The translations under genes were made by a program, and so were the position numbers. A model generated the notes under the pieces. The model did no database searches, was not told where the DNA came from, and saw only the letters and a program-made list of their open reading frames with translations. DNA of 64,000 bases from Sweltsa coloradensis (Eukaryota > Arthropoda > Insecta > Plecoptera > Chloroperlidae): contig JAMZAV010000054.1 of assembly GCA_024449915.1 (NCBI GenBank), positions 992,001-1,056,000 on the forward strand. Direction: 5' to 3'. Positions 35,801 to 47,800 of the stretch are shown piece after piece. Positions within the stretch are counted from its first letter, which is position 1. The number at the start of each line of letters is the position of its first letter.

Positions 35801-38800
35801 CAAACTTGGCTAATACAAAGTCTTTTAGAATAAGCATTAAACCGAGGAGATCTTTACCGCGATCAAATACAAAATCAGAATCAAACTATTGGGTGAAGCG
35901 CATTTTTGTTGCAAGCTATAATACTGATGTAAGGAAGAATATATCTTATCGTTACTGAGTATGTTTAGTGTTTACATATTGAATTCTGCGATAATATGTT
36001 GATATTATATGATTTGTCTTAAGGGACAATTTTATCTGAATTCTGAAACTGAAACGTTCAAAGTAATAATATAATAATAACATATTTAATAAATATTAAG
36101 GAAAATTGTTGGAAGTTTAATTTGTTATTAAAGCACGAGTTTATAACATAGAAAGTTAATATATGTATTTTCATACATTGGCCTACAATTAAAAATATTT
36201 TGTAATTGTTATTTATTTATTGGGTTTCTTTAAAGCAAAACAATTATAAATAATAATTATACAGTTAACACGTGAAATGCTTGTTGCCTGCAAATGATAT
36301 ATTCACAAAAACTACAAAATAAGGACGATCAATACGATCACTACTGTGAGTGAGAGAGTTTCATTCATACTTACTTTTGAAACAGTCCCGCAAAGCATCC
36401 ACGGAGAAGGTTATACAGATGAACATAGAGAAGATCTCCTCGGTCGACCGAGTGGACCAGCGCATTACTCGCGATACGTCGAACAGCGCGTAGACTATTA
36501 GAAACAGGCCGTTCCACAGGCCCACCATGGAATACATAGCGAAGAAGTCCACTCCGAATTCAGTGCTGATAGTGTAGATGACTGAAAACACAAGAGCAAT
36601 TGTTTACTATTTAACGATTAAGTTTTAAAATTATTTAATTATTTAAATATATTATCTGCGTTTTTACGCACGTTGACTTCATAATTTGTAAGTAAATGGG
36701 AAGAAACAAACATCATTTTATGATTGGTATGTTCTGAAACACATTTTAATATGTAAAACCTGTAAATAGAAATATAATTAATCTAAATCAAATTATTTAA
36801 AAGGATGACGTTGATAATATTCATTACATATAAACCTAGTAATTGTAAGATTAGTTTTAAATAATTATAGCAGCAGTTTTGAAAACAAGTGGGTTTGTTC
36901 CAATCATTGTTTTAATTTTTTTATTTAACTTGAAATAAATCAAACGTGTCATCATGCAATGTGTTAAGTCAATTCAGATGTAGAACAGCAGTATGCTTAC
37001 TTTTAATGTAGAGAGCCAGTGGAGCGGTGGTGAGGATAACTAGCAGGGGTTGTCCGCCGAAGACCGCGAAGAAAATCCCGCCAATCGTCTGACCAACTAT
37101 CACTTTCTTGACATCTGCCAACATAAAGATACCATTCAGTTCCGTAGTTTAATTCACTTTTACATAAACATTCCTAAAGTATTTGTTAGAAGAAATAATC
37201 CAGAACAAAATAAATTAAGGTGTCAAATATAGTCGACGAAAGGGCATATCACACAAAACACATCCACATCCACAAACACAATCTATTAGATGAAAATTAA
37301 CTCTGATGATTAGCACCAGAACAGTCATTGTTAATTAGTGCTTAGAATTAATGTACCGGTTGCAAAACATGCGGTAATCAAAATAAAGACAAGATAATTA
37401 TGCCAACTCATTTTAGGCTACTTGAATTGTTTTCCATTGCAGCTTGGGATAGCGTGTATTGTTTCTACGTTAGCTATTTATCATTATTATTGAAAGTCTA
37501 CGGGTATCAAAGAGTAAAAATAACGATACACGATTTTCGGGTTAAAACAAATTGGTTGGTAGGGGCTAATCCAGATTTAACATACTTTATTGGTGGAGGT
37601 GCCGGTCCAGACTTGACATATTTAAGTTGTCGGATACAATATCTCGTGGCTTACACTGTTGAAGGGGCCGGTATACATTTCGCATAACTCACATCGCATA
37701 ATAAAGATGGAAATTCCATTGATATGTTATCTCTGTGGTTTTTTTTTGGACGGGGGGGAATGCACAGTGCATTTATTTTTTTGTGACTCCTTCGTAGTTC
37801 GTGTTCGGCAGTTGATTTTACGTTATCTACTCCTAGCTTTTATTTGTGTGTGTGGCAACACATAATGTAAGACGTAGACCTTCATTATCCAAATGCCATT
37901 CAATAGAAATCAAAACTTAATATTTGTGTAAGACGAATGGGTATTTGATAGAAACAATATTATTTTAGTTTAAGGACTAGACTCTGATTGTTTAAAATTT
38001 AGTGATATTTCGACCTTTGTTCAAAAGTCTTTCTCAAACTATAGGTTGAACAAGGAAAACTAAGGAAAAATCGATTTCTGAAACAATATTACAATTTTTT
38101 CGTCTGCTAGTACAAAAATCGTGATTTTATTATTTCGTATTCCTATTTTGACCAGTTATACAGATATAATTAATAAAGCTAAGCTAGAGTGTGCAATGAG
38201 TTTTTTCTCGGTTTCATAAGTCGCGAAAACACCCGTAGATGTTGATATCTATACATTATTCCTTGCTACTTTTAACCAGTTGTTGAGCACAGCTGTTATT
38301 TGATTCCCCCTCTCCTTCTTCAAGTCGTGGTAACTTGAACTTTGTATGGCCCAAGTCAGTCCTGGCTAGACCGCACTGCGGAGTGCAAGTGTGCATCGTG
38401 CAAGTGATAATCTACAAGACGGCCACGTCATAGTGAGGCCCTACTGCAGCAGCACGATACTCGCCAAGCGCGGACGATACACTCAGGTAGGTACTGCTGC
38501 TTTGCTGTTCTATAGAGAAACTTCATACCGGGGTCAGTTTAGATTTCCAGGGGAAGCGGAAATAGAAATACTGCATTCCAACATTAAAAACTATCATGTT
38601 GGTCTTGTGGTTAGCGTCTCTGCTTCCAATGCAGAAGGACCAAGGCTCCAGGCAGAAAGTTTTAAACTTTTCTGATTTGGACTGAAGTCCATCAGTTCTT
38701 GTCTTAGAAATTAGTAAACGGTGACTTAAGAGCCGTCCTAGCAACGAGGAACATAAGAAATTTAAAGTTGTTCTGAATCGGCCTTGTTGATTCTGGCGTT

Positions 38801-41800
38801 GATCCGCGGGTGTTCGCACTGTCCATGCGTCTGATTGCTATATTTCCTATTAAAAAAATATCGCTCTTTGGTTGGTTATAGCTCACTCGTCAATTGCGTC
38901 GGGGAATACAGGGTTGGCTTGGTCGCTTTGGTTTAGTGTCCCCCACCGAAAATCAGTTATATGACTGAGTGGGTAGATCTAGATACGAATTTAAAAATAA
39001 AATAAAAAATATTTAATTTTAAAAGTAACAAATCAAGCTTTGTTATCATGATATTTAATAATAAAAACTATTTTCTAAGGCACGTTTCCCACGAAAAATT
39101 TTAAATTTAATTTCTACTTAATCGATGAAAATAATAATCGACACATTGACATTACAATGAAATAAAAAATCCGCACACACGTAGACTGTAGGCTAATTGA
39201 TCATACAATTTATTTCCGATGGCTGGAGTTTATGATTGACTTAGTGGAAAGCATCGAAGGCATGAAAATCTGAAATGAGGAGGGGGTATTTGGCTGTACT
39301 TCCCTGGAATCAGCCAGCAACACTACAAAGAGGAAACTGTCACTCACTGATTGCACCAAACGTGTTGTGATCGTTGAGAACACCAAACGCGATGGCTGGC
39401 AGAATGCAGGCAAAGTATAGAAACATCGTTGTGGAAACAACCTTCTGGATGGTTTTGCGTCCCACAAAAGCGTCGCGATAGTCTGACATGTAATGTGGGA
39501 GCCTCCTCTTTATGTCTTGAATCAGCCCGTTGAAGAAGTGGCAAACCTGCTTTTCCTCCTGCAACACACGACACAGTATAGTTTTAACCATCTTGTTTCA
39601 TAACAAACAAACAACAACCATTTATTATTTAACATTCAAAGAATTTTATTTAGATTTGTATGTTACACATGGAAATTAATTATATATGCCGTGCATTAAA
39701 ATAATGGAAATTAATTCTTAAACCCAAAAAATATTAGTATTATATGTTTTATATAGCTATCTTATTAGCAATTTAATAAAAATGTTTGTGTTTAAATTAT
39801 TTATTAGGACGAAAAAATCTATACCATCAATATGAGCTAACTAATCTCTATTACGGGTTCTGCTCAAATGAAATTGTTGACATACATTTTATCCACAGTT
39901 TAAATTAAACAATACAGATATTCCCATTTATAGATTGATGAAAACATCCAACGGTTATAAATCGCAAAACCAAATACAATAATAATAATAAACATGTATA
40001 CAGCTGACTAGGAATCGTGTGGACATGCCTATGAACTTACACATTCGTAGATTTGTACGGCTACAGCTCCCGACTGACGTTTCTCTGCTTCGCTCTGTTC
40101 CTGTGCAAGTTCTTTGGTTTGCTTCAATACCAGCCTCTTGAAGTCATCTTCTGTCTGGACTTCCAGTAGGCGCTGTCTGAAGTCGATATCGGCGAGGATG
40201 GTGCAGAATGTACGACCCATCTCTAGGGCAGTCTTCGTACCCTTCTACGCAAACAAACGACGGTGTATTAGTAACATCGCAAAACATGATCTAGAATCAC
40301 ATTTTGGGACGTTTATTTATTTTACTTATTTGGCATTTAGTTCGTATCTTTACTGCAGATATGATCGACCAAATTTTGCATGGTCGACAAATAAGGAACA
40401 CGTTATTCTTGTTGATTAGCTAGGAAAATTTAAAAAATTATCTCCTGTTTTTTTTTTAGCCAAGTACAAAATCATAAAAACAAATCATTTTCAGTTTAAG
40501 TTTTCTTCCCGGAAATCAGAACGTAGAACTGTTCATGACGAGGTGGTTGTTACAATGCTCGCAAGTAACACGGTCATCAGCCAAAAATTCTAGAGATCGA
40601 CAGTTTTAGACTTTATTGCCGTGTTGATGGTCGGACGAGTAGTTTAGTCGGGGGGGGGGGGGGGGGGGGGACAGTAATTTACAGCCTTTGCATCATAGGC
40701 TACAACATTGTTAACAACAAACTTAAACGATATACTCAATTTTTTTGAAGCATTGCCCACAGAATGCGGCTCAAGCCTCCAGACGGCATGGCTCAAACTG
40801 TGGCTATTTAAATTATTTACAATATGGAAACGTGGTTTGGCAACTTTTTCGAAGTGTTTTCAAAGTAGACTGTTGTTATAGACTGTGAAACTAGTTTGTG
40901 CACGGGAGGAAATATAAACTTTTCTAATTATGTAGTGCGCTACTTAGTAGGTATCGTGATGTAAAAGCATGATTATTGCTCATTTAAAAAAACCTAATAT
41001 GTGTATTAAATTTAGCCATTTATACGATTTTGTTTTACAATATTACAGTACAGATATGACAAAACAATTAAATTGAAGTAATTGATGAGTTAGTTGTCAA
41101 TAGAAATTGAAAACTTTGGCGAACTATTGAAAACTCATCTAAACTAGAGATATACCTACAGGAATATAAAATACACTTACATTTATTGATTTCATAGCAT
41201 TGTTAGCATTGAAAAATATATGCTTTGTATATTTTTATGAAGTACCTTTTCAGCTTCATTGGATAAGTGAATAAAAGAAAGAAATGCAGGAAACATCACC
41301 AAACTATGTCGAGGTTGAGTCGATTAGAAAAGTATCTTTAGTAACGTAGACATTTTGTTCTGTTCACTGTGATGCACACGAAACATTGCAAATTCTGTTC
41401 TATTTTGTGTAATAAATGATTACCGGTACTAAACAGTCCAAAGAAATCATCGTCCTTAAAACTGTGTTCATTGTTATCACCAAACTTATTTCGCGCCGAA
41501 TATTCACATTTTTTTTGAAAAACTACGGCTGGGCAAAGAAACCGATATTTCGACACGATGTCGATTGCGGGAATATTTTCTAACTCGTTAATTGGACTCC
41601 AAATTTAAAATATCGAAATTTTAAAAAATCAAAATATTAAAAACGTTAAAAAGTAACAATGATATAGGATGATTTTAATATGGTGGAGGTGCCGGGTCTC
41701 GCGAGTTAGAATGTTAATAATTTTCTTGTCTTTTTTCCTTTCGTTTTTTCCCACCACTTTGTGTATTTGATTAATTAATTAATTTCATTTAATATCCTTT

Positions 41801-44800
41801 TTATTTGTTACCGAAATTGTTGTGTTTTAATGCATTGTTGTTGTAATATTACTATTTCAAATATTTATTTAACTCTTGTTCATTGTTGTGCCTGCATCTA
41901 TGTAATTAGATTTATTTACTTGTCTTTTTTTGTAAATAAGTTTTTATAACTGAATGGGATAGACGTTAAATTAATAAATTTATAAAATAAATAAACGTCA
42001 TTAATGAAGTTTTGTCGAGACCTTATCAACCCTTCGAATTAACACATTGTAATACCCTGCCTTCTATTAAGATTTTTTAAAATTAAATTTTGAATTTTGT
42101 TTGCATAAATATTAAGTTTCGTTAAATATATATCGATGTGCAGATTTTCGTGTAATATCGTCAATTATTATTATTATTATTATTACTTTACTGACAATAT
42201 TCAGATACAAAAGTACATATGAATATTGAAGGAGGTAGACAACAGAGCAAGCTCCATACCACATGGGGCCTACCACCAGCGTAAATACTTAATTTGATTA
42301 CATTATACTGTCTGTAAACGTAATTAAATTAATAAAACTGACTTTAGTATATTGAAATAAAATAAATAATTAAGTAAAGAATAACAGGCGTACCTAAAGT
42401 AAAAGTAAAATTACAAGAAATATATATTTACAATATTCGATTTACCAAACATGTCCATAGTCCGTTGCCGAGTTGTTATAGGTATTAGAACAAGAAAAGA
42501 AAAGAACAGACAAACAATAATTGTGACGTGAGCTAAGAAGTTTGGTGTCATTGTGGAGAAAAGTTGGTTGTAACATTGATCTATGGTTGCTGTCCCGTAT
42601 GATGATGCATAATGTCAGAGCACAATATCAAAAGATATGTCGTTATATTTAATTTGTTCTCTTCTTTGATTTTGAAAAGTTGACAATTTCAGCTGTTGGG
42701 TATCGTATTTTACTCAGTATAGTACGTGTGATCGAAGCCACATTCTTTTCTTGAAAACCAACAAGGCCTAATTAAACCACTATCGGGTGACTGCTAACAG
42801 TATAGTAATTAGTTCTGTGCAGTGATCAATGATGCGAACGTATCGATTACAGTGCACGATGACGCTGGAGCGGAAGTGGCAAACATCCACATCAAGTTAG
42901 TGACTTCCAGCTCCACTGACTTTGAGGTCGGCAGTCGCAACAACAGACTACATCCGCCCGTAGGCTACACACATATACAGACGAACACGGCACAGATTCA
43001 TCGACGAGCGCCAAGCAATGACAAAATCCCTCAAGCATTATTTGTTACAAACGATTTAATTAGAAATGAACTTGGCCTAGATAATTCCGATTGCCGCTAG
43101 TTTCATTAGGCGTCAACTTGGTGCACTAAAATGCAATTCATTGACGTAGTTCTAAATGTCAGCATCCATTATTGAACAGAGAGTTGGAAGAGCTTTGACT
43201 TTGATTGGTCTATAAATTCAAGGCCTAACCGTGCTAAAGAATTGGATACTTAATAGTCAACTTGTTATTTTGGTCCCCTTACTTTCCAGGTTATTTGGAA
43301 TGAATGACAAGCAGCAATAAAGAAACATATGTTTTATGAGATTAATGTAAAAATGCAGTGAGCCATCAACATTGCACTGATTGAAAGAATACTAATCAAT
43401 AATTAGCGCCGTGGGGGGGGGTGTCCTAGCTGGCTACGGCAACGCACTTCGTGTCACGGCGCTTCGCGCCCTACCCCCCACCCATATATATTTATTTACA
43501 TATATACTATGTCCGCACTAAGAACAAGTTTATTCAAGATTTATTTGGAAAAAATCAATCATTTATGGTCAGATTGATAGTAACTAAATAATTCCAAAAA
43601 TACTTAGTACAGCTCAATACTATTTTATTTTTTTCCAAACAACTTTTAAAATGTATTAAATCATCTTACCCCACAATGCTCTCAGGTAAATTATTCCACT
43701 CAAGATATCGGTATGTTTATAAATGAAAATGTTATGTCTGTCTTAATCTAACTTTTAAATTTACAATATGATCTCCCTTCCCTGATAAACCCCAATTTTC
43801 TAACAAACCATTGATTTGAATCGAAATTTTAAATATTGATTAACACAAGCCGTGAGCCCTTGCACAAACTGGAACAGTATATAGTGTGTACTTACTTCTT
43901 TGCTCGGACACAGGACGAGAACGAATAGCTTCACTTCGTGGCTAGTGCGTCCGAAGTTAGCGGGATGTTTTAAGCGGGTGATTGCCACATGTCGCCTCTG
44001 CAGAGTGGGTAGGTTCGCTCTGAAACAGAGGATACACAGTCGAGACATGGAATACATTTCTACACCACTATCCGACCATTTGATTAGAAGTTTAATTGAA
44101 TGTATGTTTTTATTATTTATTTATTTTATTATTTATTTAGTTATTTATTTATTATTATTATTTATTATTTATTTGTTTATTTATTTATGTTATTTATTAT
44201 TTATTTTATCAGCATATTACAACAGAGTACAAATACTCCACAAGTTGTAACTCATAGCATAGCCTATCGATAGAAAACATAACCTTAAAGACATTAAATA
44301 TACAATATACACACAATAATACATGTAACTCTGTAAACAAATTTGAATACTCAATTTAAATGTAAAACTATCAAAATTATTAACATTGAAATTAAATAAC
44401 AGATATTCTTGAAAGAAGAAATGAAAAATGATATGAAGAAGAGACTAATGGAAATAAGCTAGTAGTAAATTAAAATGTTAATATCCTAAAGTTTGAGTGA
44501 TCACAATGTCATCAATGTCACAATTGATGTGTTCATAATTGAGGTTTAGAAGCAAAGTGGACAAACCAACACACCCCAAACCAAAAATGTTAAATGTGTT
44601 GTTGTTGCCAATACACAGCTTGTAAGCTTGTATATCTTCTCACTAAAGTTGTCACTCTACTGTCGCTGTCACTTAGTAAATAGACCCCCTAGATACTTAA
44701 GAGTAACGCAAGATTCTCCCACACCGTACCCGCCTTGATTGTCGGAATTAGGGTATTGATTGATTTGCTTGTAAATGCGTGAAAATTTATACCCGTCTTC

Positions 44801-47800
44801 TCATACTTTCTTATTATCAACCTAACTTATTTTAAACCCAAATGTTTCTATATCCATCTAGTTTCACGAACTTAAAACGTAATATTGTATTTCACTCGCA
44901 GTCGTGCACCTCCATTTTGTTTTAAGTTTAAGGTTTCAACTGTAGCCTCCAGACAGTTAACGTTGGCGTTGTAAGTTAATTCGTTTTCACCCTAATCTAA
45001 TTTATATTTTCAATCACGTTTCAGCTCGAGTAACTTAATCTTATACGCAGACCTAGAGGCGAGAAGTAAATCAATTTCTTACTTAGATTTCAGAGTTTTT
45101 TCAACTCTCAAGTTTAGCGCTAATAAATACTGGAACAAGGTTGTATTTGGTTCATTTTTACGTTGATTTTGTTTATCATCCGAAATCAATAACGGTTAGT
45201 GAATTTATGATTCAACTAGAGGCCATACCATATTCATAATTGACTACTTTACATTTACGCATTTACATTTACATTTATTCATTTAAATATAGTATTTTTA
45301 TAATCATGAGATTTTATTTATTTTTGTTCTAAAACTCTATCTAAAACTCTATGTTTTGATGATGATTTCTATTTTTTAACGTCTCATATTAATGAAATGA
45401 GGCTATTCGAGACAATAAGTGGTGATGGATGATGATGTAGGATTTTAACAAAAAACCCATGTCTTATGTGGGATTTGAACCCACGTACTGGTAGAGCCAA
45501 CGCTTTGGACGTTCTAAAACAAAAGTTTGTGAAATAATTACCAAGCACGATTAAATGTCCCTCTTCCGGTGTCCAACTAGGTAATTTGCATTGGGTAGTT
45601 CTGAAGGGAATGTCCAAAGGCTGAGAGGAATCAATCCCTTGAATTCGCAAAAAAAAGAAAAAAACTTGTGATAGTCCTTGAGTCAGAATTTTCGGTTGCG
45701 GGATTCGACTCGTGTGGCCTCTAATAAAATGCTCGCGCTTTACACTTGAGCGAAATCCGGCAGTTTATAAAATCGGTATAAATATGTGTTTGCTTCCTTG
45801 TATTGAGTAATCACGTACGATTTGATAAATGTTTCGTGAAAAACATTTTTACAATTTACCTATTTGAACGCATGTCATTTCATGTGAACTGGTACACACT
45901 ATATTATTATATTGTTAGCGAAATACATGCGAACGGTTTATAAAAATTGTAGAATTGTCTTATATGTTAAGTCATAGAAGTAAGACATGACGCCAAGCCA
46001 TTAATAAGGAAGGAGAAAAAAGGCTTAGTAAATATACTTCAAAGCATACTATTCATCATCGCAATTAAATATATTTTCTGCACGATATTTTTTTAATGCT
46101 GACAAGGGGATAAAGAGTTTTGGGGTAATATATTCCAACATATGCTTAAAATACCGAATATTTAATGAAAAATAGTAACATTGAACGATGCTCACTTCAA
46201 GATACCTTGTTCTAGCTGGAATCTTTGCCGCATCTCTATATCCAATATTTATTTACTATAAGTTCGTAAAACAAACAAACGTTGATGAAAATTTACGCTG
46301 CTATACTAATAAAAATTACAATTATTGGCCAATACCTTCATCTCAGCATCGACAGTTTTAAGACTTGTTTAACGCAAATAAACATTATATTATTATCACT
46401 AATGGATTAGGCATAATTAAAAATATATTGTCTAAAACGCATTTAAACAGCATTATTTCCAGTTGAGAACACACTTATCAGGTACAGTCGATTGAAAATT
46501 ATGTTGACAAAGCTAGAGCGGGTCGTCAATAATCTCATGTGTAAACGTAGATATCTCTCTCCCGTCTTCACTGAAATTATATGTGATCGATCAAACACTA
46601 GAAAGAGAATTTCACATTATTTTACCTGCATTATTTAATGAGACTCTAAATTTATATTTTGTCAACTGTCAACTCTTAGGTTGAAGGCTGAATCCAGGCG
46701 TTATGACTGAAAATATAAATACATATTTTAAAGGTAACCAGACCGCTTCGCGAAATCGAGAAAGATGGATACTTTTATTGTAGATAGATCGATACTTTTA
46801 TTCATCTTCAGTTTATTCATCTTCAGTATTTGGCATATCTGGATACTGCATAAATATAAAAAATATTCGTAAAAATGCTGATTTCATGATGAAAATTTAT
46901 ATGTAAGAAAATATATGCTTTGAGGTAAAACTGCGTGTGATTTTATAATAAAATAATATTTTATCACCGACGCGTTTCTAGGATTTCACCTAGCTTTATC
47001 AAGGTAAAAGATGACAATTAAAACACGGCCATCTGGTAAAACACATCGAGGTGACAGTGATTACTGAATATTAGTTTAGAGAGAGCCTCCAGCTATCAGC
47101 GGTGTAGGACCTTCCCGGAGTTGGTCTAATGGACGAATTTCATTATCAGTTGGTGGTGGAGCATCAGCCTGCAATAATCTAGTTTGTCCATTTCTCGTTA
47201 CACGAACACCCTGGAGTACTGGACGAGATTCATTTATAGTTGGTGGAGCATCGTCCTGCAGCGGTCTACGATGGAATATACATCCAAGTTATGAAGTTAT
47301 TCATGGTCGGCTGGTGTTAAGATTTGAAGAATTAAAATTATTTTTCTGAGGTTTTCGTCCGTGAAAATTAGATATTTCCTCTTATTGCTGTTGATGATTT
47401 TTATATATTTTGTTCTTTTGTGAATCGTATATCAAATTTGTTTGTTTTTTTAATTTATTTTTCTTTCTTCTAATTATTTGTTTGTTATAGGTACACAAAT
47501 ATTTTCTCGAATCTGGTTACATAATAATTTTGGTAATTTTTATAATTTGATCGATGTCTTACAAATCGGTATAGGAAGACTATAAGGAGTCCAGCGTATT
47601 CGAAGGTGTATGAACTTATCCTAAGAAGCAAGACAAATAATATCTCGGGTTGTCCTTGAATTCCATGCTAAAAACAAGTGAGGTGGCAACACGTTCGATT
47701 TTAAGGTGTGATTTTTATTTTTATAGAAGCAAGCATTTTGAGAAAACAATAAATTGACCATCACGGCCATTTCTAAACTCTAAAATCTAACTAATACAAA

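Noticed and set aside
37400..37687. 95-codon plus-strand frame
   Set aside because: It contains the dispersed GGTGGAGGTGCCGG motif and internal repetition, so it is judged a decayed transposon fragment.
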